64,000 nt of DNA from Ottowia flava (GTDB lineage Bacteria > Pseudomonadota > Gammaproteobacteria > Burkholderiales > Burkholderiaceae_C). A program made the position numbers and the translations under genes. Below are positions 16,934 to 25,717 of the stretch, in pieces. The DNA lies in NCBI RefSeq assembly GCF_042680565.1, contig NZ_JBHUEJ010000004.1, positions 32,147-96,146 on the forward strand, written 5' to 3'. Under the pieces are notes generated by a model. It worked only from the letters and a program-made list of their open reading frames with translations, made no database searches and was not told the DNA's origin. Numbering within the stretch: position 1 is the first letter of the stretch; every line of letters begins with the position of its first letter.

Positions 16934-17920
16934 ATGTCCGAACTGCACAAATTCATCTTCGATGGCCTGCCGGTGCGCGGCCAGCTGGTGCGCCTGACCG
17001 ATGCCTGGCAGGACGTGCTGCGCCGCCGCGCCGCCAACACCCAGACTGGCGCTCACCCGCCTCCCGTGGCCGAACTGCTGGGCGAGATGACCGCCGCGGC
17101 CGTGCTGATGCAGGGCAACATCAAGTTCGATGGCGCGCTGATCATGCAGATCATGGGCGACGGCCCGGTCAAACTGGCGGTGGCCGAGGTGCAGAACGAC
17201 CTGCGTCTGCGCGCCACGGCCTCGGTGATCGGTGCGGTGCCGCCCGGCACGCGGCTGCCCGCCATGGTGAACGCGCGCGGCAACGGGCGCTGCGCCATCA
17301 CGCTCGACCCGCGCGATCGCCAGCCTGGCCAGCAGCCCTACCAAGGGGTGGTGCCCCTGAACGACGCCGAGGGCGCGCCCCTGGGCGATCTGGCGGCCGT
17401 GGTCGAGCACTACATGCGCCAGTCCGAACAACTGGACACCACCCTGGTGCTGGCTGCCGATGAGCAGGTGGCGGCCGGCATCCTGATCCAACGCCTGCCA
17501 GGGCAGGGGCAGGACAACCTGACGCAAAGCAACGTGGCGCGCGAGGAGGCTGACGACGACACCGATGACGATTACCAGCGCATCGCCATCCTGACCAAGA
17601 GCCTGAAACGCGAGGAACTCCTGGGCCTGGACGCCGACACGATTTTGCGGCGCCTGTTCTGGGAGGAAAAACTGCTGCGCTTCGAGCCGCACGTGGGCGC
17701 TTCCGGGCCACGCTTTGCTTGTTCCTGCAGCCGCGACCGCATGGCCGCGATGCTCAAGGGGCTGGGCGAGGAAGAAACGCAGTCGGCCCTGGCCGAAATG
17801 GGCCAGATTGAAGTGGGCTGCGACTTCTGCGGGCACCAGGAGCGGTTCGATGCGGTGGACGTGGCCCGGCTGTTCACGCCAGCGGCGCAGCGCTCGCCGC
17901 AGCCGAAGTCGGTGCAGTGA
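16934..17920 (+). CDS. hslO: Redox-regulated chaperone Hsp33
   Basis: A cytosolic holdase chaperone switched on by oxidative unfolding. Its 328 residues cover the N-terminal substrate-binding domain (LHKFIFDGLPVRGQLVRL, then LMQGNIKFDGALIMQIMGDGP) and the C-terminal zinc switch with CSCSRDR and CDFCGHQ, giving the expected CxC plus CxxC cysteines. The family is about 290 residues; the extra length is a Glu/Asp-rich linker at about 200-215 (EEADDDTDDDY). I chose ATG 16934, which gives the family start. Confidence 0.93.
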   Translation: MSELHKFIFDGLPVRGQLVRLTDAWQDVLRRRAANTQTGAHPPPVAELLGEMTAAAVLMQGNIKFDGALIMQIMGDGPVKLAVAEVQNDLRLRATASVIGAVPPGTRLPAMVNARGNGRCAITLDPRDRQPGQQPYQGVVPLNDAEGAPLGDLAAVVEHYMRQSEQLDTTLVLAADEQVAAGILIQRLPGQGQDNLTQSNVAREEADDDTDDDYQRIAILTKSLKREELLGLDADTILRRLFWEEKLLRFEPHVGASGPRFACSCSRDRMAAMLKGLGEEETQSALAEMGQIEVGCDFCGHQERFDAVDVARLFTPAAQRSPQPKSVQ

Positions 17921-17983
17921 AGCCGCCTTCAAGCTGCCGCGTGCCCATGGGGCGCTGAACTTCGACATGCACGAAGGTAACTG

Positions 17984-18823
17984 GTGAGCGTTGAGTCGAC
18001 GACATCTGCCGGACCACGACCCGGTAACGCACCTGTGGCGCGCGCTCTGCGCTTCGACGTCATCACACTGTTTCCTGAGCTGTTCGGTTCTTTCACGCAA
18101 GCAGGCGTGATCCGCCGGGCGTTCGACAGCGGGCAAGTCGAGCTGCGCCTGTGGAACCCGCGCGACTACGCCGAGGGCAACTACCGGCGTGTGGACGATC
18201 GCCCCTTCGGCGGTGGCCCGGGCATGGTGATGATGGCCGAGCCGCTGCTGCGCTGCCTGGAGGCGATTCGCGCCGAGCGCGCCGACGCCGCGGGCGCGGA
18301 AGCCCCGCTGGTGCTGTTTTCTCCCATCGGCACGCCGTTGCGCCACACCGCTGTGGCCGACTGGGCTGCCGGACAGGGCGCCATCCTGCTGTGCGGTCGC
18401 TACGAGGGGATTGACCAGCGTTTTGTGGATCGCTACGTGACCCAGCAGATCAGCCTCGGCGATTTCGTGCTGTCGGGCGGTGAGATCGCTGCGCTGGCGT
18501 TGATCGACGCCGTGGCGCGGCTGCAGCCGGGGGTGCTGAACGACGAAGGCAGTCACCAGGCCGACAGTTTCAACCCGGCGCTGGACGGTTTGCTGGACTG
18601 TCCGCACTACACGCGGCCGGAAGTGTGGGCGGGTGAGCGCGTGCCGGCCGAATTGCTGAGCGGCCACCATGCGCAGATCGAGCGTTGGCGGCGTGAGCAA
18701 AGCCTGGCGCTCACGGCACAACGCCGGCCGGATCTGCTGGCCAAAGCGCGTGCGGACGGGCGGCTTTCTCGGGCGGACGAGGCGTATCTGCGTCACTTGG
18801 AACGCCCCGTTGCGCCCGATTAG
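17984..18823 (+). CDS. trmD: tRNA (guanine37-N1)-methyltransferase TrmD
   Basis: It methylates G37 of tRNAs using S-adenosylmethionine. The 279-residue protein starts at a GTG with an extension of about 20 residues before RFDVITLFPELF. Knot and SAM-site motifs are DDRPFGGGPGMVM, LLCGRYEGIDQR and ISLGDFVLSGGE. It is upstream of rplS as usual, but the customary rpsP and rimM are not in front of it; hslO is there instead, with a 63-bp gap. I saw no rimM remnant in that gap. Confidence 0.94.
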   Translation: MSVESTTSAGPRPGNAPVARALRFDVITLFPELFGSFTQAGVIRRAFDSGQVELRLWNPRDYAEGNYRRVDDRPFGGGPGMVMMAEPLLRCLEAIRAERADAAGAEAPLVLFSPIGTPLRHTAVADWAAGQGAILLCGRYEGIDQRFVDRYVTQQISLGDFVLSGGEIAALALIDAVARLQPGVLNDEGSHQADSFNPALDGLLDCPHYTRPEVWAGERVPAELLSGHHAQIERWRREQSLALTAQRRPDLLAKARADGRLSRADEAYLRHLERPVAPD

Positions 18824-18846
18824 GTGGCGGGTGCAGCTTGGGGCGC

Positions 18847-18852
18847 TATAAT
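18847..18852 (+). promoter_or_regulatory. Probable -10 element for rplS
   Basis: A perfect TATAAT lies 111 bases before the rplS ATG and 24 bases after the trmD stop. No good -35 sits 16-18 bases upstream, so it may be an extended or activator-helped promoter. It would give rplS its own transcript with a leader of about 100 nt. Confidence 0.45.
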
Positions 18853-18962
18853 GGCGGGCTTTGTCGATCCTCTGCCAGCCGCGGCACGTACAAAAGCTGA
18901 CGGGTTTTGCCTGCCAGTTGCCGCCCCTAGCGTAGCGTGTGCACGATCGAGATCGGAAACCC

Positions 18963-19349
18963 ATGAACCTGATTGAGACCCTCGAAAAAGAGGAAATCGA
19001 GCGCCTCGGCAAGAACATCCCCGAGTTTGCTCCTGGCGACACCGTGATCGTCAGTGTGAACGTCGTTGAAGGCAGCCGCAAGCGCGTGCAGGCCTACGAA
19101 GGCGTGGTGATTGCCAAGCGCAACCGCGGCCTGAACAGCGGCTTCACCGTGCGCAAGATCTCCAGCGGCGAAGGCGTGGAGCGGACGTTCCAGACCTACA
19201 GCCCGATCATCGCCAAGATCGAAGTCAAGCGCCGTGGCGACGTGCGCCGCGCCAAGCTCTACTACCTGCGCGAGCGCAGCGGCAAGTCGGCCCGTATCAA
19301 GGAAAAGCTGCCCAGCCGCGTGGCCAAACAGGTCAGCGACGCCGCGTAA
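18963..19349 (+). CDS. rplS: 50S ribosomal protein L19
   Basis: A large-subunit ribosomal protein at the 30S-50S interface. The 128-residue sequence starts MNLIETLEKEEIERLGKNI and includes PGDTVIVSVNVVEGSRKR and RRGDVRRAKLYYLRERSG, which are diagnostic. The C-terminal extension (KEKLPSRVAKQVSDAA) is the beta-proteobacterial form. It follows trmD by about 140 bp with its own probable promoter, and a terminator lies 45 bases after the stop. Confidence 0.97.
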   Translation: MNLIETLEKEEIERLGKNIPEFAPGDTVIVSVNVVEGSRKRVQAYEGVVIAKRNRGLNSGFTVRKISSGEGVERTFQTYSPIIAKIEVKRRGDVRRAKLYYLRERSGKSARIKEKLPSRVAKQVSDAA

Positions 19350-19362
19350 TCGGCCGTTGCGA

Positions 19363-19385
19363 TGTGCCAGACGTCGTCTGGCACA
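19363..19385. repeat. Perfect 23-bp palindrome downstream of rplS
   Basis: Two 11-base arms, TGTGCCAGACG and CGTCTGGCACA, flank a single central T. It lies between the rplS stop and its terminator. It could be an RNA hairpin or a protein-binding site. Confidence 0.7.
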
Positions 19386-19392
19386 GTCAGAA

Positions 19393-19427
19393 AAAGCCGC
19401 CTGCCGTTTCGGCGTCAGGCGGTTTTT
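19393..19427. terminator. Bidirectional intrinsic terminator between rplS and kdpE
   Basis: The CCGCCTG/CAGGCGG stem, with a short inner CCG/GGC pair, has a T run on the plus side and an A run on the other. It therefore can stop both the rplS transcript and the minus-strand kdp transcript. Confidence 0.85.
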
Positions 19428-20192
19428 TCATGGGCGCTCGTCTGTCTCCGGTGCCCTCGCCGCGCTCGGGTCGTCTGCGCGCCCTTCGGCTGAAAACCGA
19501 AGGCCAACGCCCGGCTCGGTGAAGATGTAGCGCGGTGCCGTCGCGTCGTCACCCAGCTTATGGCGCAGCTTGCCAACCAGAATGCGCAGGTAATGTGTGT
19601 CGTCTTCGTGCGTCGGGCCCCACATTTCGCGCAGCAACTGGCTTTGCGTTAGCAGCCGGCCTGGCTGACGCACCAGCATCGCCAGCAGAGCGAACTCCTT
19701 GCGTGTAAGCGCGATGGCTTGGCCGGCCAGCACGACCTCCCGGGCCGCCAGATCGATGCGGAGATGGCCATCGTCGTAGTTGCGTGACACGTCTTCAGCG
19801 GCGGGTGCTTTGGCGCGCAGAAATGCCCGGATGCGCGCCATCAGCTCGCCGATGCCGAAAGGCTTGGTGACATAGTCGTTGGCGCCGGCGTCCAGCAGCG
19901 CGACCTTCTCCGTCTCATCCGAGCGCACGGTGAGCACGATCACCGGCACTTCCGACCACTGGCGCAACTCCTTCAGAACACTGTGGCCGTCCTGGTCTGG
20001 CAGGCCGAGATCGAGCACCACGATGTCCGCGCCCTGGCTGGCCAGCAGCGTCAGGCCTTCGTTGCCCGTGGCCGCCAGTAAGGTGGCGTAGCCTTGCGAG
20101 CGCAGGCTGATGTCGACAAATTTGCGGATCTGCGGCTCGTCGTCGATGACCAGCACGCGGGTGGGGGTGTCGTGAGGGTTGGGGTCGTTCAC
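19428..20192 (-). CDS. kdpE: Response regulator KdpE
   Basis: An OmpR-type transcription factor that activates the kdp operon when phosphorylated by KdpD. The receiver domain (about residues 10-125) carries IDDEPQIRKFV, the phospho-Asp in VVLDLGLPDQDG and Lys in VTKPFG. The winged-helix domain (about 140-240) has LTRKEFALLAMLVRQPGRLL and THYLRILVGKLRHKL. I chose GTG 20192, which starts 4 bases after the kdpD stop; longer frames would run back into kdpD. The C-terminus has a short extra tail. Confidence 0.93.
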   Translation of the reverse strand: MNDPNPHDTPTRVLVIDDEPQIRKFVDISLRSQGYATLLAATGNEGLTLLASQGADIVVLDLGLPDQDGHSVLKELRQWSEVPVIVLTVRSDETEKVALLDAGANDYVTKPFGIGELMARIRAFLRAKAPAAEDVSRNYDDGHLRIDLAAREVVLAGQAIALTRKEFALLAMLVRQPGRLLTQSQLLREMWGPTHEDDTHYLRILVGKLRHKLGDDATAPRYIFTEPGVGLRFSAEGRADDPSAARAPETDERP

Positions 20193-20196
20193 GGCC

Positions 20197-22908
20197 TCAG
20201 TCTGCCACGGGCGCGGGCTCCCCCGCTGGCAGCGTGATGCGCACCGTGGTGCCCCGGCTGTCTGGGCCGGGTAGCGCCTGCACTTCGCCCATGTGGGCGC
20301 CAACGATGGCTTGGACGATGCTCAGGCCCAGTCCGGTGCCGTGCTTGCCTCGATCGCCGCGCTCCATGCTGTAGAACATGTCAAAAATGCGGTGGCGCTC
20401 GTCCTCCGGAATGCCAGGCCCCGCATCGGTCACGTCAATGGCTATGTGGTTCTTGTCGACGCGATGCCCTCGTACCCTGATCGGCACCTTTGGTGGCGAG
20501 AACTTGGCCGCGTTCTCCATGACGTTGAAGACCGCCTGTTCGATCAGTGCAGGGTGCACGTGAATCAGGCCGATGTCGGGGGTGATCTCCGTTTCGATCT
20601 TCAGGCCGGGTTCGTAGCGCTGCAGACGGTGCGCGGCAGAGCCGATCAGTTCGTCCACACCGATCCAGTCGCGCACCAGCGTCAGGCCTTGCTGGCCCAG
20701 TCGCGTCATGTCGAGCAGGTTCTGGATGTAGCGGTCAAGCCGCTCGCCCTCGGTATGGATGGTGGCCAGCAGGCTCGTACGATCGTCCGCGCTCATGTCT
20801 TGACCGTAGCGTGACAGGCTGTCGGCCGCGCCGATGATCGACGCGAGCGGCGAACGCAGGTCGTGTGACACGGATGCCAGCAGCGCTGAGCGCAGACGCT
20901 CGGTTTCGCCGGAGACTCGGGCTTCTTCGAGATCGGCCACCAAGCGAGTGCGCAACGCGGCCTGGCCGATGTCGTCGGCCATGCTTTCGGCCAAGCGGCG
21001 CTGCTCAAACGGCAAGCGCGCCAGATCGGCCGCCAAGCGCAAGGCCACCACACCCAGCGGTTTGCCGTCGGACAGCACCGGCAAAAACCACCAGCGGCTG
21101 TGCGTCAGCGTGTCGGTGAATCGCCCTGCGGGCTGTCCGTGCTGTTGGCACCAGTCGGCCGCGGCGCGATCCTTGTCGTCGAGTTGGGGCGCACTGTTGC
21201 GCGGCCCTTCTTCGGGGCCCAGCTGCATCCACACCTGCGCACCCAGACTGGCTTCCATCACTGACGCGCCTGCGGTGATCACCTGACCCAGATCGGCGGC
21301 GGCTGAAAGCTGCCGGGCGAGGCGTTGCATGGCAGTGGCGTGCGTGTTGGCGGCCCGCAGCGACAGCACCTGCGTGCGCAGCCGAGAGGCCAGGCGCCCT
21401 GCGATCAGCGCGGCCGCCATGAACAGAGAAACTGTCGCAATGCCGCGTTCTGCGCCAATGCGCAGGGTGAAGCGCGGTTCGATGAACAGGTAGTCGTAGG
21501 CCAGAAAGCACAGCACCGCCGTGACGACCGACGCTGCCATGCGCGTGCGCGAGGCGACCAGGAGCACCGCAACCAGGAAGATGGTCGATAAATCCTCCAG
21601 CCCGACCCAACGTTCGGCCAATGCGGCTGCCGCTATGGCGCCCACGGTGGTCAGTGTGACCAGAACCGACTCCCGGCGGGTGAGCCCGTCGCCGAAGTAG
21701 CGCGAGCGCTGCATCGCCCGACTGCGCGTGAGAGGTGTCCCGACGATCGTGAGTTCGTAGCGGTCACCGCGTGCCAGCAGTTGCTGTGTGAGCGTGCGGT
21801 TGAAGATGCGCGCGATGGGCCGCTCACGCGTTCGGCCGATCACGATGGACTTCGCGCTGCGCGCAGCAGCGGCGTCAAGCAACGCTTGTGCTACGTCGTT
21901 GTCGTACAGCACGGCGGTATCGCCACCGAGTGCGCGTGCCAGCGCAAAGGCCCTGTCGACTTCGAGTTGCCGGGTCTGCGCGGTCTGCGTGCCGAGCCGC
22001 ATGGCACCGGACCGCATGGGCGCGCCAGCGCTGGCCGTGGCTGACTGCCCGGTGTCGACCGTGACCACGGTCCACGGTGCGCCACGCCTTTCCGCGATGC
22101 GCGCGCCCGCGCGCACCAGGTATTCGGACTGACCCCGTCCGTCGATGGCGATCAGCACGTGGCGTTGCAGCGCGACTGGCTCCAGGCCGCGTGCGATGCG
22201 GGTTTCGCGCAAGTCGTTGTCGACATGCTCAGCCACGGTCTGCATGGCCAGTTCACGCAGGGCGGTGAGGTTGGAAGGCGTGAAAAAGGCCTGCAGCGCC
22301 TGTGCCGCATGGTCAGGCAGGTAGACCTTGCCCTGGTTGAGCCGCTCAATCAGCTCGCGTGGCGGCAGATCGACCAGGCGCATGTCGCGCAATCGGTCGA
22401 ACACCGCGTCCGGCACGGTCTCGCTGACCCGCACGCCGGTGATCTGGTGCACGACGTCGTTCAGGCTCTCCAGGTGCTGGATGTTGACGGTGGTGAAGAC
22501 GTCGATACCGGCGTCGAGCAGCTCCTCCATGTCCTGCCAACGGCGCTCGTGGCGGCTGCCGGGCGCGTTGCGATGAGCCAGCTCATCCACCAGCACGATG
22601 GCGGGCTTGCGCTCAAGCAGGCCATCGAGGTCCATTTCCTCGAGAAAACGGCCGCGGTACTCGACCCGCTGACGGGGCAGGCGCGGCAGGCCTTCGGCCA
22701 TTGCTTCGGTCTCGCTGCGTCCGTGGGTCTCGACGATTCCGGTCACGACGTCAACGCCCTGACGGTGCAACTCGCGCGCGCGCGCCAGCATTGCGTAGGT
22801 CTTTCCGACGCCCGGGGCGGCGCCCAGAAAGACCGTCAGTCGACCGCCTTTCTGTCGCTGCAGTTCACCGATGAGGGCGTCAGCCTGAGAATTGTTCTGA
22901 GCGGGCAT
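20197..22908 (-). CDS. kdpD: Sensor histidine kinase KdpD
   Basis: A membrane sensor of low potassium or osmotic stress, 903 residues. The order is an N-terminal KdpD domain with Walker A FLGAAPGVGKTY near 28-38 and LVDELAHRNAPGSRH, a Usp-like domain near 250-380, four membrane helices near 415-510, a GAF-like region, and the kinase core with the phospho-His in SHDLRSPLASIIGA and ATP-site blocks ENAAKFSP, DAGPGIPEDERHRIF and GTGLGLSIVQAI. All expected residues are present. It lies between kdpC and kdpE in the operon; the gap to kdpC is about 90 bp. Confidence 0.95.
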   Translation of the reverse strand: MPAQNNSQADALIGELQRQKGGRLTVFLGAAPGVGKTYAMLARARELHRQGVDVVTGIVETHGRSETEAMAEGLPRLPRQRVEYRGRFLEEMDLDGLLERKPAIVLVDELAHRNAPGSRHERRWQDMEELLDAGIDVFTTVNIQHLESLNDVVHQITGVRVSETVPDAVFDRLRDMRLVDLPPRELIERLNQGKVYLPDHAAQALQAFFTPSNLTALRELAMQTVAEHVDNDLRETRIARGLEPVALQRHVLIAIDGRGQSEYLVRAGARIAERRGAPWTVVTVDTGQSATASAGAPMRSGAMRLGTQTAQTRQLEVDRAFALARALGGDTAVLYDNDVAQALLDAAAARSAKSIVIGRTRERPIARIFNRTLTQQLLARGDRYELTIVGTPLTRSRAMQRSRYFGDGLTRRESVLVTLTTVGAIAAAALAERWVGLEDLSTIFLVAVLLVASRTRMAASVVTAVLCFLAYDYLFIEPRFTLRIGAERGIATVSLFMAAALIAGRLASRLRTQVLSLRAANTHATAMQRLARQLSAAADLGQVITAGASVMEASLGAQVWMQLGPEEGPRNSAPQLDDKDRAAADWCQQHGQPAGRFTDTLTHSRWWFLPVLSDGKPLGVVALRLAADLARLPFEQRRLAESMADDIGQAALRTRLVADLEEARVSGETERLRSALLASVSHDLRSPLASIIGAADSLSRYGQDMSADDRTSLLATIHTEGERLDRYIQNLLDMTRLGQQGLTLVRDWIGVDELIGSAAHRLQRYEPGLKIETEITPDIGLIHVHPALIEQAVFNVMENAAKFSPPKVPIRVRGHRVDKNHIAIDVTDAGPGIPEDERHRIFDMFYSMERGDRGKHGTGLGLSIVQAIVGAHMGEVQALPGPDSRGTTVRITLPAGEPAPVAD

Positions 22909-22996
22909 GCAGGGTGAAGAGCGGCTCGAGGGAAGGGCAGTCTGGCACAGCGTGGTTCGCTGCCGTCGATATCGTCATCAAGCGACTACTGGAACG

Positions 22997-23647
22997 TCAG
23001 CGATCCGGTGTGCCGGAAGGCTGCGATTCGCTGGCTGCGTCGAGTGCCAGATTGAGCAATAGGACATTCACACGCGCCTGACCGAGAACGCCCGTCTGAC
23101 GCGGCTCGGTATGCTCGGCGACCAGGCGCTCGACGTCGCTGGGCAGCAGTCCGCGCGACCGGGCAACGCGGCCCACCTGCACGGCGGCGCCCTCGGGTGT
23201 GATGTGCGGGTCAATGCCGCTGCCCGACGAGGTAACGAGTTCGTTCGGTACGGTGGATGGATCGACTTTCTCGCGCTGGGCCACCGCTGCTCGTGTTTCG
23301 GCCAGGCGCTGGCGCATCTCCGGGTTGGTTCGGGCCTGGTTGCTGCCACCCAGCGCCATGGGGTTGAAGTCCGCAGCAGAGGGGCGGGGCTGGAAATACC
23401 GCTCGTTCGCGAACGGCTGTGCGACCAGGGCCGAGCCGACGACGCGCCCATCATGCTGAATGACACTGCCGTTGGCCGTCGCCGGAAACAGCGCCTGGCC
23501 AACGCCGACCCCTGCGAGAGAGTAGAGGAAGCCGAAGCCGGCCAGGGTGACGACGGCCAGGCCAAGCGCGCCACGCAGAGCGCCGTGGTCGTCCAGCGCC
23601 GAGCGTGCAGGCGCCGAGGCCGGAGGCGTGATTTCAGTGTGTGCCAT
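22997..23647 (-). CDS. kdpC: Potassium-transporting ATPase subunit KdpC
   Basis: A single-span accessory subunit of the Kdp pump. The 216-residue protein has a membrane segment at about residues 30-50, then the periplasmic domain with LFPATANGSVI, RPSAADFNPMALGGSNQAR and SGSGIDPHITPEGA, the family signature. The ATG at 23647 follows a TTG that some callers may prefer. It starts 9 bases after the kdpB stop. Confidence 0.95.
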   Translation of the reverse strand: MAHTEITPPASAPARSALDDHGALRGALGLAVVTLAGFGFLYSLAGVGVGQALFPATANGSVIQHDGRVVGSALVAQPFANERYFQPRPSAADFNPMALGGSNQARTNPEMRQRLAETRAAVAQREKVDPSTVPNELVTSSGSGIDPHITPEGAAVQVGRVARSRGLLPSDVERLVAEHTEPRQTGVLGQARVNVLLLNLALDAASESQPSGTPDR

Positions 23648-23656
23648 GGTCAAACC

Positions 23657-25693
23657 TCAAAACGTGAACAGGGTGGCAAGAAGCATGTCAATCAGCTTGA
23701 TGCCAATGAAGGGCAGAATCACGCCCCCCACGCCGTACACCAGCATATTGGTGCGCAGCAGCTCGGTGGCGCTGGCGGGCTTGAAGCGCACGCCGCGCAG
23801 GGCCAGCGGGATCAATACCGGAATGATGATCGCGTTGAAAATCAGCGCAGACAGCACCGCGCTGGTGGGACTGGATAGGCGCATCAGGTTGAGTGCCGCC
23901 ATCTGCGGCACAGATGCAGCGAACAACGCAGGCAGGATGGCGAAGTATTTCGACACGTCGTTGGCCAGCGAGAAGGTGGTCAGCGCGCCCCGCGTGATCA
24001 GCTGTTGTTTGCCGATCTCCACCACGGCCAGGAGCTTGGCAGGGTCATTGTCCAGATCGACCATGTTGCCTGCTTCCTTGGCGGCCTGGGTGCCTGAGTT
24101 CATGGCCAGACCCACGTCGGCCTGGGCGAGTGCCGGGGCGTCGTTGGTGCCGTCGCCCACCATGGCGACCAAGCGCCCGGCCTGCTGCTCGGCCCGTATC
24201 CTCGCCAGCTTGTCCTCGGGGCGGACTTCGGCGATGTAGTCGTCCACGCCGGCGTCGGCCGCGATGCTGGCGGCGGTGAGTTGGTTGTCGCCGGTGATCA
24301 TCACCGTGCGCACACCCATCTCGCGCAGACGCGCAAAGCGCTCCTTGATGCCGTGCTTGATCACGTCGGAAAGCTCGATCACGCCCAGCACATGACGTCC
24401 GTCGCACACCACGAGCGGGGTTGCACCCTTGCGTGCCACGGTCTGCACGCGCGCTTCCAGCTCGGCCGGCACGGCGCCGCCCAAGCTGCGCACATATTGC
24501 GCGATGGCGTCGAGGGCCCCTTTGCGAATCGTGCGGCCGCCTTCGAGATCGATGCCTGACATGCGCGTCTGGGCGGTGAACGCCACGAAGCTCGCGTGCT
24601 CGGGCTCGACCAGGGTCTCGCCTTGTTCGCGCGCCAGCGCCACGATGGATTTGCCCTCAGGCGTCGGGTCAGCGAGCGAACTCAGCATCGACGCGTTGCG
24701 CAACTGGGCGGCGTCGACCCCTGCCATGGGATGGAAGGCGGTTGCCGCGCGGTCTCCGTGCGTGATGGTGCCCGTCTTGTCCAGCAACAGCACGTCCACA
24801 TCGCCCGCCACTTCGACCGCCTTGCCCGACTTGGCGAGCACGTTCGCTTTCAGCGCTCGGTTCATGCCAGCGATGCCGATGGCGGGCAGCAGGCCGCCAA
24901 TCGTGGTCGGTATCAGGCATACGAGCAGCGCCACCAGCAGCACCACATCGAACTCTATCTTCACGAAGCTGCCGATGAAAGGCAGCGTGACGACAACGGT
25001 CAGAAAGGTGACGGTCATCACCACCAGCAGGATGCCCAGGGCGATTTCGTTGGGTGTTTTCTGGCGGTTGGAGCCTTCCACCAACGCGATCATGCGGTCC
25101 AGGAAGCTGTTGCCCGGCTCGGCCGTGATCTGCACCACGATGTGATCGGACAGCACCTTGGTACCGCCGATCACGCCTGAGCGGTCGGTGCCGGCCTCGC
25201 GCAACACGGGGGCCGATTCACCGGTGACGGCAGCTTCGTTGATGGTGGCCACACCTTCGACGATTTCACCATCGGCCGGGACCAGTTCGCCCTCGGCCAC
25301 TTCGACCAGATCACCTGGCCGCAGCGCCGCTGCCGGCACCGTGGTGGTGGCTCCCGACTTGTCGCGCAGGCGCGCCGTCAGGTCCTTGCGGGCCCGGCGC
25401 AGCGACGCTGCCTGGCCGCGTCCGCGCGCTTCGGCCACGGCTTCAGCGAAGTTCGCAAACAGCACGGTAGCCAGAAGAATGAGCGTGACGGCCCAGCCGA
25501 AGACCGGCTGTGTCCAGCCCGCGATGGTGGCGACGGCAGTCAATACCGTGCCCAGCCAGACCACCGCCATCACGGGGTTGCGGATCATGTGCTGTGGTGC
25601 CAGCTTCAGGAACGCGTCCTTCATGGCCGGGCCCCAGGTCTGCGTGGCCAGCGGACCGCTGGCGCTGTGTTCTGAATGAGAAGAGTTACGCAT
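23657..25693 (-). CDS. kdpB: Potassium-transporting P-type ATPase KdpB
   Basis: The ATP-hydrolysing subunit of the Kdp complex, 678 residues. Visible motifs are TGES at 157-160 (its Ser is the inhibitory phosphorylation site known in E. coli KdpB), the phospho-Asp D305 in LLLDKTGTITHGD, the nucleotide-site block TARKG-type ARKGATPLVV, and the hinge MVGDGTNDAPALAQADVG. The N-terminus is slightly extended and polar. It lies between kdpA and kdpC with short gaps. Confidence 0.96.
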   Translation of the reverse strand: MRNSSHSEHSASGPLATQTWGPAMKDAFLKLAPQHMIRNPVMAVVWLGTVLTAVATIAGWTQPVFGWAVTLILLATVLFANFAEAVAEARGRGQAASLRRARKDLTARLRDKSGATTTVPAAALRPGDLVEVAEGELVPADGEIVEGVATINEAAVTGESAPVLREAGTDRSGVIGGTKVLSDHIVVQITAEPGNSFLDRMIALVEGSNRQKTPNEIALGILLVVMTVTFLTVVVTLPFIGSFVKIEFDVVLLVALLVCLIPTTIGGLLPAIGIAGMNRALKANVLAKSGKAVEVAGDVDVLLLDKTGTITHGDRAATAFHPMAGVDAAQLRNASMLSSLADPTPEGKSIVALAREQGETLVEPEHASFVAFTAQTRMSGIDLEGGRTIRKGALDAIAQYVRSLGGAVPAELEARVQTVARKGATPLVVCDGRHVLGVIELSDVIKHGIKERFARLREMGVRTVMITGDNQLTAASIAADAGVDDYIAEVRPEDKLARIRAEQQAGRLVAMVGDGTNDAPALAQADVGLAMNSGTQAAKEAGNMVDLDNDPAKLLAVVEIGKQQLITRGALTTFSLANDVSKYFAILPALFAASVPQMAALNLMRLSSPTSAVLSALIFNAIIIPVLIPLALRGVRFKPASATELLRTNMLVYGVGGVILPFIGIKLIDMLLATLFTF

Positions 25694-25717
25694 GGAAATT
25701 CCTTCGGGCGAAACGGT

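Noticed and set aside
17921..17983. Remnant of rimM before trmD
   Set aside because: The 63 bases give no recognisable RimM residues in any frame.
16913..19081. A 722-codon open frame on the minus strand across hslO, trmD and rplS
   Set aside because: It is antisense to three certain genes, is rich in His, Arg and Gln, and matches no family. High GC makes such frames common.
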